Below are positions 24,415 to 35,037 of a DNA stretch of 64,000 nucleotides, one piece after another. The DNA is from Perognathus longimembris pacificus (lineage: Eukaryota > Chordata > Mammalia > Rodentia > Heteromyidae). The DNA lies in NCBI RefSeq assembly GCF_023159225.1, contig NC_063168.1, positions 54,787,398-54,851,397 on the forward strand, in the 5' to 3' direction. The position numbers and the translations under genes are program-made. The notes beneath the pieces were generated by a model that ran no database searches, had not been told where the DNA came from, and was given only the letters and a program-made list of their open reading frames with translations. How positions within the stretch are numbered: position 1 is the stretch's first letter; each line of letters begins with the position of its first letter.

Positions 24415-24514
24415 CAGCAATCCTACTTCTGGGCATCTTTCCAATTGACCACAAACCAGTCTTTACGGAAGCCAGTAGCACAACCATGTTCATGGCAGGA
24501 TTAAAAGCTTTTGA

Positions 24515-25480
24515 GTGGTCACTTCCTCTCATGGTTCTTTGGTATAGCAGTTCACATAGCCAGGCCTATCTTTAAAAGTATAAGGGAAATACATTCCAAC
24601 TGCAAGTCCTGAGGAGTGAGTACCTGATGTAGGTCCTCAACATTAATGTTTGTCACATTTATCATTTCAAATAACATGACAAATGCATTACAAATAGAAT
24701 GTTTTAAATATTAAAAATATCAGAGGATGTGTTGTTTCTGATGACAGACTATGACATTGTCTTGAATTATTAGGCATATGCAGGGTGACATGGCATAGAT
24801 TCACAAAGTAAGGAGATAACACTGTAATCTTACAAAATTTGACTTGGTAGGTTTTAAATCTCATCATGAGTAGCTTGAATTTTTCTCCAGCTGAAAAAAG
24901 GGAGGTTTCTAGAGTCTTAATGGGAAGAGTGAAGTGTTAATGCATTGCTACAAAATTACTCTTGTCAGGGGAAGTGAGGATAAATTAGAGGGGACCAGAT
25001 GGTAGAATCTAGACAGAATTTGAGGTGACTCAGGTATAAAACCAAAGTACTAACACTGAAGATGGATTTGAGAGAAGGGGAGGCAGAAACCATTACAGTC
25101 TCAGATAGACTAGAATCTAGTGGAGCTCCACTGCAGATAACAACATAAGGAGACAGCATTTCTACTTTGCAGTTTATAGTGTTTCAATAAAGCAAACATG
25201 TAAGAACAAAAATAGTGAAAGTGCAAGTATTGTAACAGGGAACTCTTAAGAAAAGTCTACTAAGAACAGTGTGCATGTCAACTTGGGAGTCATTCAACTT
25301 CTGCTTTTTAAATGGATATGCTCAGGTTATTTTCTTGTTTTCTTCTCTTTTATTACTACATGTTGACATTGAGCTCTTTCATACATATCTAGCAAAGAAT
25401 AAGTTGTTACATGAAATCACCTGCATTCCAGTTCATTTGTAAACACTCTACCACAAACTCATCCCAAATATTACTGTCAT
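24515..25480. other. Single-copy-like DNA
   Basis: Between two L1 insertions. No recognised element. The 5' end of the open frame that runs into the next L1 (25411-25497) lies here and is host sequence. Confidence 0.5.
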
Positions 25481-25497
25481 CAGAAATATCCCTCTCC

Positions 25498-26307
25498 GAC
25501 TGCATCAAACTCCAGAGCTTCTGCACGGCAAAGGACATAGCTCTCAAGATAAACAGAAAGCCCACAGACTGGGAGAAGATCTTTACTGGACATTCAACAG
25601 ACAAAGGCCTCATCTCTAAAATATATGCAGAACTAAAAAAATTACCTTCTTCCAAAACAAAACCGCAAAGAACCAATAGCCCCCTCATCAAGTGGGCTAA
25701 AGACTTACAAAGAAACTTCTCTGATGAGGAAATGAGAATGGCCAATAGACATATGAAAAAATGCTCTACATCACTGGCCATAAAGGAAATGCAAATCAAA
25801 ACAACATTGAGATTCCATCTCACCCCAGTAAGAATGTCATATATCAAGAAAACTAATAATAACAATTGTTGGAGGGGATGTGGCCAAAAGGGAACCCTAC
25901 TTCATTGTTGGTGGGAATGTAAACTGGTTCAGCCACTCTGGCAAGCAGTATGGAGATTCCTCAGAAGGCTCAATATAGAACTCCCCTATGACCCAGCAGC
26001 CCCACTGTTGGGTATCTATCCAAAAGCCCACAAACAAAATCACAGTAATGCCACCAGCACAACAATGTTCATCGCAGCACAATTTGTCATAGCGAGAAGC
26101 TGGAACCAACCCAGATGCCCCTCCATAGATGAATGGATCAGGAAAATGTGGTACATATACACAATGGAATTTTATGCCTCTATCAGAAAGAATGACATTG
26201 TTCCATTTGTAAGGAAATGGAAGGACTTGGAAAAAGTTATACTAAGTGAAGTGAGCCAGACCCAAAGAAACATGGACTCTATGGCCTCACTTATTGGGAA
26301 TAATTAG
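25498..26307 (+). pseudogene. L1 ORF2 C-terminal 269 codons, frame intact
   Basis: The C-terminus of the L1 ORF2 protein, without the endonuclease and reverse-transcriptase domains, so it cannot support retrotransposition. Counting from the upstream in-frame ATG at 25411, the CCHC knuckle residues are Cys153, Cys157, His165 and Cys170. The conserved Trp-Asn-Gln-Pro-Arg-Cys-Pro and Met-Trp-Tyr-Ile-Tyr-Thr-Met-Glu blocks follow. The first 29 codons of the open frame are host flank that happens to be in frame. No promoter is evident. Confidence 0.92.
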
Positions 26308-26825
26308 TACAGGTTTAGGCAAGCCATAGCAGAGCATCACAAGGCCCAATAGCTATACCCTTAGGAACACATAAGATGATGCTACGTGAAATGAACTCCA
26401 TGTTATGGAAACAATTGATATAACACAGTTGTAACTACTTTCAATGTCCTATGTGTATGTGTAGTTTCTATTATTGATGATGTTCTTGTATCACCTTCCT
26501 ATGGTTGTACCTACACTATCTCTGTAATCTTATCTGAGTATATTGGAAACCGTGTTTACTGGTATTGGAAGTAGGAAATTCAAAGGGAATACCAAATTTG
26601 AGAGACACAGGGTAAAAAAAGAGAAATAACTACAAAAGCAATACTTGCAAAACTGTTTGGTGTAAGTGAACTGAACACCTGGGGGGGGGGAGGGAAAGGG
26701 AGGAGGGAGGGAGACATGAGGGACAAGGCAACAAACAGTACAAGAAATGTATCCAATGCCCAACGTATGATACTGTAACCTCTCTGGACATCAGTTTGAT
26801 AATAAATATTTGAGAAGAAAAAAAA
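25498..26825 (+). mobile_element. Young 5'-truncated L1 with perfect 16-bp TSD
   Basis: Starts inside ORF2 at Asp-Cys-Ile-Lys-Leu and runs through the ORF2 stop (26305-26307), a ~500-bp 3'UTR and a poly(A) interrupted by G. AGAAATATCCCTCTCC is repeated exactly at 25482-25497 and 26826-26841. No stop or frameshift interrupts the coding part, and the TSD has no mismatch. Of the L1s here it looks the most recent, and it is the best local reference for the 3'UTR. Confidence 0.97.
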
Positions 26826-26841
26826 AGAAATATCCCTCTCC

Positions 26842-28770
26842 TGGAACGATGGGTTCAGTTAATCTTTTTCAGTGACAACAATCTTGTGGTACTGTCCACC
26901 TGCAATCTGGGAAGCATTTTTTACCTATAAGAGAGTAATTTTCATCATGGTTAGAAGTGTTAAATTGATTTTTGGCAACATTGTCGACTTAGACTTAATT
27001 CTCACAAGCATGTACTTTGTGTATTCCTCAGGTCTTGAAAGAGCTACCCAACCATAAGCCTTACTTGTCTCTGCTCTGTAATAACAAGCATGTTTTAATT
27101 CGTTCATCATTTTAATATTTGTATGAAATCACTGTCTCATAAGCTATCATTTACTCTACCTCATTCCAGATAATGGAAAAGTTTAATTCTACTCACAACT
27201 GAAAGCCTAAGTGGTAACTGGACTCTTAAATATGCAAAAGAGAGCAGGTTCTATCCATGCCCTTCTTGCATGGACTTAGATCTGGGTGCATCAGAGAATT
27301 CTCTGGCTCTTGCCCATAGCTATGTTTCCTGCTGGGAGAAGAACAGATCCCTTTAGCAAGACAAAAAAATTCCACTTCTCAAAAGGTATTATCTATTCTG
27401 TTAGAGATAAAACAGTTTATAATCCTAACCCACTGGCAGCACATCATGAGAAATTTATCTGGAAAATTTCCCCTGAGGATCCATAACAGAACAGAAACAA
27501 CAGCTGAAACCAACACCTGGAAATAAATGGAGAAAACTGGTTTAACTAGCTTGAGTATTGGAGCACCTCCATCAACCACAAATACTATCCCTGTTACTTT
27601 CCTGCCTACTACTTTCAGGAGTTGAGTGCTAGTTTTAAGGTTTCCTTTTCAGGTTGCATTTCAGAGTCCTTTTTTCCACCTTTATGTATAGCTTCATTCT
27701 TTGCTTTCTCTCATTCCATGTATTCCTATTTGGGTTTCCCAATGTAAATTGCTCTTCCATTTTGGCAATTTATCCAAAATTTCCAATTCATATTGTCATA
27801 TTCCTTCCTTGTCTAGAATCTTTCCGATGGCTTTCAATGTAATATAATTTCCATAACCTTTTCTAATGTTATTTCTCTAATAACATTCTCCCAGTGGATG
27901 ACTTGCTACCTCTTATTTCCTTAGTGAGAAATACAGACCATCATCCATACGTCTGATGCTGATTTTACATTTTAATATTATTAACATTACTCATCAGTCT
28001 ATTTCCTTTGCAGTCTGTCCTCATTTGCACATTTATTCATACCATCCCTTGATAATCCTGGTTTTTATTTTATGCTCAACAAAGTGAGTGACTATGATAT
28101 ACAAGGCAATGTAGCTGCCATGCTGAACGAATTTTTATCTTAATATAAGACATAAATAAGAGGTAATCTGTCATACCAGAGTAGGTGGACATTTCTTCTT
28201 GCTGGAATAATGAATAAAAGACAGTTTCTGGGAAGAAGACTTAGTAATGTGAATGTTGGGCTTATAAAACTGGTAAATGAAGAAAGGAAGACAGCACAAA
28301 GAGCAAAGAAATGAAGGTTTAAAAAGCTTAGGAAAGGCTGATGGTCCAGGTGGCCATTAGTAAATGCTGAGTCTTGAGAGATGAGTGTGGTGGTGATCAT
28401 GGTGGAAGAAAGATTGGGGGAGGTCGCTAGAGAAGCAGCATAATGTAAGTATTGCAGGCTTCATATTTTGCTACTTGAGTGCTGCTGAGTCCCATGCATA
28501 CACAACTTGCCTTAGTTGTGAATGACTAGTAAGAGTCAAGACATTTTGTCTGCATTCACGATTTGTCCCTGAAAAGATTAGAAGTCCATGAATGAGAAAA
28601 CTAATAAAGGAATCAAATCAATCTAATGGATATAATTCCAGAAAATGTTCATTTACCTTAGTCTTCTCAAGGTCAAAATGCTGAAATCAAAAAGTTGTGT
28701 GATTAAAAAAAAAAAGTAAAGTCATTATATCATGTGTTTCAACAGTGTAATCTTTTCTTGATAAATTTTA
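26842..28770. other. Single-copy-like DNA
   Basis: No repeat or gene recognised. Short open frames at 27286-27486 and 28140-28400 show no domain. Confidence 0.5.
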
Positions 28771-28785
28771 TTGTAATTTCTCTTT

Positions 28786-29100
28786 AAAAATTATTGTAAA
28801 GGTGACGTATAGAGTGGTAATAGGTACATAAGTCAGGTAATGAATACATTTCTTTTTGTTTGGTTTTGTTTTTGTTGCCAGTCCTAGGGCTTGGACTCAG
28901 GACCTGAGCACTGTCCCTGGCTTCTTTTTGCTCAAGGCTAGCACTCTGCCACTTGAGCCACAGTGCTTCTTCCGGCTTTTTCTATATATGTGGTGCTGAG
29001 GAATCGAACCCTGGGCTTCATATAGACGAGGTGAGCACTTTACCACTAGGCCGTATTCCCAGCCCCAATACATTTCTTTTTGAACAGTGTCACCCCTTCT
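28786..29100 (-). mobile_element. Short L1 3' tail split by an IDL-Geo
   Basis: ATTATTGTAAAGGTGACGTA, then ACATAAGTCAGGTAATGAAT, then (beyond the SINE) TTTTTGAACAGTGTCACC: about 110 bp of the older L1 3'UTR type, interrupted at 28859-29082. Confidence 0.82.
28859..29066 (-). mobile_element. IDL-Geo SINE, 16-bp perfect TSD
   Basis: An antisense copy inside an L1 tail. AATACATTTCTTTTTG is exact at 28843-28858 and 29067-29082. The tail region is T-rich with G (TTTGGTTTTG). Confidence 0.95.
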
Positions 29101-29119
29101 CTAATGTGATATTTTTATT

Positions 29120-29333
29120 AATTCATTAATTATTATTATTATTATTTTGCCCATCTTGGGGTGTGGGCCTGAGCACTCTCCCTGGCTTCTTTTTGCTCAG
29201 GGCTAGTACTATACCACTTGAGCCACAGCACCACTTCTGGCGTTTTCGGTTTATGTGGTACTAAGGAATCGAACCCAGGGCTTCATGCATCAAAAGTAAG
29301 CATTCTACCACTAAGCCAAATTCCCAGCTCCCC
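29120..29333 (-). mobile_element. IDL-Geo SINE, diverged
   Basis: Antisense: the (ATT)n-like tail at 29120-29145, then GGGCCTGAGCACTCTCCC, and an end CCAAATTCCCAGCTCCC. The B box is kept (GAATCGAACCC on plus). TSD AATGTGAT at 29103-29110 and 29334-29341, extending imperfectly. About 60 bp from the preceding SINE. Confidence 0.9.
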
Positions 29334-29344
29334 AATGTGATTCT

Positions 29345-30835
29345 TTTAAATGAGGAATGTTTTCTGACTTTTAAATTATACTTACTTTAATGAATAAATA
29401 TATTATAATTTGATTGCAAATTTATTATAAACAGAAATACTACAGCAGATTATTTGAAAATAGACATTAAAAATACTTTGACTTATGATGGCAAAATATA
29501 ATGGATAGATGCTAATAAATACAATTTGCAGTAAAACCCCATGGTATCAAAGGGCATATCTCTTGTAATAAAAGAGCTTACATTTTGACTAGGTATAGTT
29601 AAATGCTTTTCCGAACAATGCATAATAAAGTTAATTGTGGTGGAGGTTGAACCAAGAATTAGACAATGCCAGATTTTTCTCCTATAATTAGATGCATTTT
29701 CTATGAATTCACAGCATTTAAAAATATAACAGAGAAGACTTTGGGGTTCAAGTATTGAGTATTTATTTGACTACGAAACACATACTGTGAGGTCTTAATG
29801 AGAAAATAACATAATGCTGCATTCAACTACTCACAGTAGAACTCAGCTGAAGGTAATATTCAGCTCAAATGCTTTCTGGTGCATTGCTTTCTGCTGATAT
29901 AGAAAAATATACAGAATAAATGTTGTTGTTGAATTTGTGTGCATGGTATGGGTTAGGTGCATAGTTCACATTCCTTAACTTCTACTTCTTGTGTTCCATG
30001 GATGCTGCTCTTAGCTTTCCAACCTTACTGGTAAGAATCATTGCTCATCTGTTGGTTGAGTTCCATAGCACACACCCCAGGAAACTTCCAAATGTGATTT
30101 TTTTTCTTTCATTCTTTTTTTTTCTTTTTTGCACTCCAGTGAGTATTTTGATGCTGTTAAATCTCAGCCTATGGCACCTCATTAAACTGTTCTTCAATCA
30201 AGTGGACTACAACTTTATGTTTCAAAATGGGGTCTAGATATCAGGCCTGAGGAAGGAGTAGTTCTGTCAAATTTCCTCCTTCTTTGGTATCTTGCCCCAG
30301 CTCTAGGGAAAAAAAAAATGATACTGTAGTGTGGAGAATCAATGTGCTTTTTCTATATTCCTTAGAGTTCTCTTTATTCCTTAGTAGCTATTTCTCTGTC
30401 TCTACTTAATAATCTTTTCTAGGAAACATTTCTTATTCAAATTTCCTTTTTTTTTCCCAATGTGCTTCTGACTACTATAGTACATAACTATACTTGCACT
30501 AAATCTCTGTCTTTTTTTTTCCATGACTTTACCCTAACTACTATAGTATTTAAACATATTTCTATTCCTTGTTTCATAGTTTTATTATCTCAACCAGAAA
30601 ACATAAAAAGTAATTGGGACTTTGTAAACATATATAATGTTTTCATTAAAAGAATGGAGGATGATTTTATCAATATGCTTAAGGACAAAAAGAGACCTAA
30701 TTCAATTCACATGGATTTAACTATTCTTTACTATCTCCTTATGGCATTAAAAGAGCTAAAGTGCATACATAGATAATATACTTCTTTGGTTCCTGAGGCA
30801 TACAGTGCCATTGTAACTTACTCAGTTTTATATGC
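29345..30835. other. Single-copy-like AT-rich DNA
   Basis: No repeat recognised. An open frame at 30462-30776 (104 codons, ATG start, Lys/Asn-rich C-terminal half) has no motif I know and is probably fortuitous. Confidence 0.45.
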
Positions 30836-30853
30836 ATTAAAGTGGAAGCTAGA

Positions 30854-31039
30854 GGCCTAGTGGCAAGAGTGCTTGTCTCCTATACATGAAGCCCTAGGTT
30901 TGATTCCTCAGGACCACATATATAGAAAACGGCCAGAAGTGGTGCTGTGGCTCAAGTGGTAGAGCAAAAGGAAGCCAGGGACAGTGCTCAGGCCCTGAGT
31001 TCAAAGCCCAGGACTGGCAAAAATAAATAAATAAGTAAA
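30854..31039 (+). mobile_element. IDL-Geo SINE, 5'-truncated with Geo deletion
   Basis: Starts at GGCCTAGTGGCAAGAG, lacking the usual GGGCTGGGGATAT. In the Geo half GGTAGAGC runs directly into AAAAGGAAGCC, omitting about 15 bp (the CTAGCCTTGAGC part), as expected from deletion between two GAGC motifs. Tail (AAAT)n-like. Perfect TSD TAAAGTGGAAGCTAGA at 30838-30853 and 31040-31055. Confidence 0.95.
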
Positions 31040-31059
31040 TAAAGTGGAAGCTAGATATT

Positions 31060-31595
31060 AAATGGAGCTTTTCTGAGCACTAATCTTACCTTTTTACTAT
31101 CCTTGAATATTTACTATCCTTGAATATTTCCCCGATATTTCTTGCTTGTCATGTTTGCATTTAAGAAGTCTGATTACCAAAGGAGATAAAGACAATGTTC
31201 CCAATATTCAAAAAATGTTTTGTTTCTTTCTGCTTCCCTTGTGTCTCATCTTCTGTTTTCTATATGTATGTTTTTCCTTAGAGGACTAATACACATAAAG
31301 TACGTTTTTGTTCATCATCTGGACAGAGTATCATTTCAAAGAAATATATTAAACGATTGGTTTTACTTCCTTGAGTTGCATATTGGCATATAATTATGCT
31401 TGTACACTTATATGCAATTCTCCCAAATGTATTCCCTGATTGTGGCCATTACTGTTATTTCCTCTTAAAGCTCGTTAACATAACAATTCCTATGAGAATT
31501 CATTATATTTAATCCCAGGAAACTAATAATGGACTTGCATGTCATCTGTGTATATTTGCATACTTTTTTCTGCTTTGTTGTTTAGGTGACATTAA
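31060..31595. other. Single-copy-like DNA
   Basis: Nothing recognised. Confidence 0.5.
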
Positions 31596-31601
31596 CTCTG
31601 C

Positions 31602-31806
31602 ATTTTTTTTTTTTTTGTCAGTCCTGGGCCTTGCACTCAGGGCCTGAGCACTGTCCCTGGCTTCCTTTTGCTCAAGGCTAGCACTCTGCCACCTGAGCCA
31701 CAGTGCTCATTCTGGCCGTTTTCCATATATGTGGTGCTGGGGAATGGAACCGAGAGCTTCATGTGTAGGAGGCAAGCACTCTTGCCACTAGGCCATATTC
31801 CCAGCC
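31602..31806 (-). mobile_element. IDL-Geo SINE
   Basis: Antisense: a T-run of about 16, GTCAGTCCTGGGCCTTGCAC, and end CCATATTCCCAGCCC. TSD approximately AACTCTGCATTT and AATTCTGCCTTT (10/12). Confidence 0.93.
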
Positions 31807-31914
31807 CAATTCTGCCTTTAAAGGTATACAAGAGATATTTTAAGGAGTTCCACAGATGTGACAAGTCATGTAAAGCATTAAAGTTAATGGAGGCAGATTA
31901 GAAAACACTTAGGT

Positions 31915-32750
31915 GTAAAAATGTGTGGCTGCTGGGCTCTGCAAGCTGCCGCCCCTGCCCCTCCCCTCCTGTCCTCCTAGAGTAGCTCAGCCATCCTAGA
32001 CACCCTGGGCAGAGTTGGGTAAGGACCCTGGTGTCCCCTCCCTTCCCCTTCCTGGTACATGCGAGTTCCAACTTTTCTTTGGGCCTGGGCAAACCAGGGG
32101 CTCCCCTCTCTGACAACGTGCCAGTCCTTAAGTGAGGTGAGAGGTCAAACAGCTCCATTCCAGGCACTGGCTGACAAAAAAAGAATACATCCACGGTCAT
32201 CCAGTGGACACTGTCCAGGGTCACCCAGTGAACACGGTCCAGGGTCACCTAATGAACACTGTCTAGGCTCACCCAGTGGGCACTGTACAGAGTCACCCAG
32301 TGGGCATTATCCAGGGTCACCCAGTGGGCATGGTCCAGGGTCACCTACTGGGCACTGTCTAAGGTCATCCAATGGGCACTGTTCAGAGTCACCCAGTGGA
32401 CACGCCCCAGGGTCACCCAGTGGGCATGGTCCAGGGTCACCTAGTGGGCACTGTCTAAGGTCATCCAATGGGCACTGTCCAGAGTCACCCAGTGGACACG
32501 CCCCAGGGTCACCCAGTGTGAATGGTCCAGGGTCACCCAGTGGGAATGATCCAGGGTCACCCAGTGGGCACTGTCCAGCGTCACTTAGTGTGCATTATCC
32601 AGAGTCACCCAGTGTGCATGATCCAGGGTCACCCAGTGGGCACTGGCTCCTGTGAGTGGGTGCTCCCATGACAGTGTGACTTCAGGACTTAGCCTGGGGT
32701 CTGAGCAGCTGACCTCACCCCCTGCCTTCCTTTAGGGCAGTATATTTTAG
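31915..32750. other. GC-rich block holding a 24-bp minisatellite
   Basis: Composition changes sharply at about 31920: C-rich runs such as CCGCCCCTGCCCCTCCCCTC replace AT-rich DNA. It falls back after about 32750. The leader (31920-32194) has no repeats and no known family features; the middle is a tandem array; the trailer (32647-32750) includes CCTGCCTTCCTTTAG. CpG is scarce, so it is not a classic CpG island. No poly(A) tail, LTR ends or TSD were found. Confidence 0.6.
32195..32646 (+). repeat. 24-bp minisatellite, 18 full units plus a partial
   Basis: Units begin GGTCACCCAG and end CTGTCCAG in consensus. Unit starts fall exactly every 24 bp (32195, 32219, 32243 and so on to 32627), with substitutions only and no indel in 18 units. 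Because 24 is a multiple of three, an open frame at 32059-32655 (198 codons) crosses the whole array as an 8-residue repeat of the type Gly-Ser-Pro-Ser-Gly-His-Cys-Pro. Units 6-9 and 10-13 form a 96-bp higher-order repeat. I regard protein coding as unlikely but not excluded. Confidence 0.95.
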
Positions 32751-32754
32751 CTTA

Positions 32755-33530
32755 GATTGAATTACCTGAAGAAGTCGTCTTACTATTCATCTGACACAAG
32801 AATAAAACTTTAGCCTCTAAATGAAGGGATTTAGAAATACTTTGCAGGAAAAAAAGAGACAGAGAGCTTAGACTCTTCATTGGCAGATACACAACACCAA
32901 GAAACCATTTCAGGTTGAATGTGGGAAGGGAAATAAGGATAGAGTAGTAACCTGATCTAGATTTTATCTAAGAACAAGATAATCCAATACTAGAGAAGTC
33001 CCAACATCTAGCTTTAGAATTTTAATCTGATTTAAAATTCCAGGCCCTGTCAGCTTTGGCTTCTTATACTCAAATTAAGTATTTTTGATGAAATTATGAA
33101 CATTCAATTTTATATTATTCAAGTGTTATCAGTAACAGAGTGCTAGTCTATTTAACGATTTTTCATTAACTGGTAGAGTACAAACTTCACAGTTCCTATG
33201 ATTTCTACTGTGTATGGTTCATCACTGTTACAGGCTCAACAGGGACTCTCAGAACATTCTATTAAAAATGTCTTGCAAGAGCACACTTATTTTTTATATA
33301 TATAAGAATTACAAATGGTAGTCTTCTTTCACACCTAATAGTAATAAGAAGTGTGTGCTCCAAGAGCGAAGTGCCACATTGAATTATTATTTTCCCCCTA
33401 CAAATCCCCCATAAATCAGGGCAAGCTGCCATGGTTTATTCAACCATAGAGATATACAAAGGTCTCAACCCCTTCCACCTACCCTCTCCCAATAATGCAA
33501 AACAAAGTGGTAGCATCAATAATTACTGCT
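32755..33530. other. Single-copy-like DNA
   Basis: Ordinary AT-rich sequence after the GC-rich block. No element seen. Confidence 0.5.
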
Positions 33531-33547
33531 TCCCCAAACACTCTATT

Positions 33548-33995
33548 TTTAAAAAAAATTTATTGTCAAACTGATGTACAGAGAGGTTACAGTTTCATAA
33601 GTTAGGCATTGGATACATTTCTTGTACTGTTTTCTACCTCCTCCCTCATTCCCCCCTCCCTCCTCCTCCTTTCCCTTTCCCCCCATGAGTTGTTCAGTTG
33701 ATTTACACCAAACAGCTTTGCAAGTATTGCTTTTGTAGTCATTTGTCTTTTTACCCTGTGTCTCTCGATTTTGGTATTCCCTTTCAGTTTCCTTCTTCTA
33801 ATACCAGTATACACGGTTGCCAATGTACTCAGGTAAGATGCTGTGATAGTGCAGGTACAACCACAGGAAGGGGGTACAAGAGGATCATCAATAATAGAAG
33901 CTACAGTTTCACATCGCATGTTGAAAGTAGTTACAACAGTGATATAACAGTCATTTCCATAACATGGAGTTCATTTCATTTAGCATCATCTGATG
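33548..33995 (-). mobile_element. 5'-truncated L1, 3'UTR only, with TSD
   Basis: Antisense young-type L1 3' end: TTTATTGTCAAACTGATGTA, pyrimidine tract at 33640-33685, and 3'UTR core up to GAGTTCATTTCATTTAGC. TSD CCCCAAACACTCTATT at 33532-33547 and CCCCCAACACTCTATT at 33996-34011 (15/16). It stops before ORF2, so all open frames here are 3'UTR artefacts. Confidence 0.95.
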
Positions 33996-34985
33996 CCCCC
34001 AACACTCTATTAATGAGCTTGTTTTTCTAGAACAAATCTATCTGCAGATTCTGAAGAAAGATTAATATAAATGACCCATTCAAACTTGCCTAAAATTGGG
34101 CCAATACGTTTATGTAGTATGATTTAAAAGGTGACCATTATAAAAATAATGTCCTCAAACAGAAAATTGGTAAAAATTTATGATGATGGATTCACACTCA
34201 CAATAATATTAAGTCCTGATAGAATAGGAAATTCAGCAATGTAGATGGATATAACTATATTTTCAAAATCCAGAAATGGAAATACATTATATAGTATATT
34301 TTCATCCCCTTCCCATGTGTATATGCACATGCACACCCCCATATACATACAAATACACACACACAGATCTTACATTGCTAGAAAAAAGATTCCAATTAAA
34401 TTAATAAGAGAATAGCAGCCCTCATTTGAGTTTGGGATGATAGATTTTTAAAAATTAATTTTGTTTCAAATCTTTTTTTATTATCTTTAAATAGCTGTAC
34501 AAAGCAGTTTATGAATACAATGCATCTTGACCAATGTCACCCCCTTCTACACTCTCACCATGTAAAGAGCAATCCCTTCCTTTACTTTTCTTAATTTTGT
34601 GGTATATAAAATGAATTCTTGCATGCATTCTTCCCCCATTTTCCCCTCCATTCATCTACCCCTCTCCTCTTGGCCCCACAACCCTCTTGCACATACTCAC
34701 TTCCTGGTGTTGATTTTGTTGGGCTTTGACCTAATCTTTCTGGAAGATTATTCTATTTGATATCTCCATAGAGCATATTACACTTCACTTAATTCATTTG
34801 TAACTACTTGCACACTGCCCAAAATTTTTACTTCTAGATTTATAGATACATTCTATCTACCACAAATGAAGGAAACTATGCAACTATGTTTCTGGGTATG
34901 GCTTACCTCACTTAATGTAATTGTTCCAAGTCTTTGCATTTCTTTTCAAATGCTACATAATATTATTCTTTCCAATAATGAGTAA

Positions 34986-34989
<4 letters not shown>

Positions 34990-35036
<47 letters not shown>
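34990..35036. repeat. (CA)n microsatellite inside L1 ORF2
   Basis: About 23 CA units at the place where other L1 copies read TATACACAATGG on the L1 strand, so a short native TGTGTA seed probably expanded. Confidence 0.95.

Positions 35037-35037
<1 letters not shown>

Larger units (their letters stand above)
22139..24497 (-). mobile_element. Twin-primed (5'-inverted) L1 carrying two SINEs
   Basis: The sense arm is on minus: 3' tail and 3'UTR from 22139, ORF2 end at about 23090-23310. From about 23311 to 24497 the L1 runs on plus, from ORF2 before the Asp-Lys-Trp-Asp block to the Thr-Thr-Met-Phe motif. The outer end of this inverted arm (Thr-Thr-Met-Phe-Met-Ala) and the inner start of the sense arm (Asn-Gln-Pro-Arg) are neighbours in L1 order, so almost nothing was lost. 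TSD: GGATTAAATGTTTTTG at 22123-22138 and GGATTAAAAGCTTTTG at 24498-24513 (14/16). It is interrupted by IDL-Geo copies at 22309 and 24207. The frame is heavily degraded. Confidence 0.9.

Noticed and set aside
30462..30776. 104-codon open frame as a small gene
   Set aside because: AT-rich, with no recognisable domain, promoter or splice context; a chance frame is more likely.
32059..32194. SVA-like composite retroposon around the minisatellite
   Set aside because: SVA-type elements need an Alu-like part, a SINE-R part, a poly(A) and a TSD; none is visible here.
32195..32646. CRISPR-like array
   Set aside because: The 24-bp units abut with no spacers, and the host is a mammal.
32059..32655. 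198-codon open frame as a gene
   Set aside because: It consists mostly of the 24-bp array, whose period is a multiple of three. There is no splice structure, signal or known domain, so I report it as a repeat and flag coding only as a possibility.
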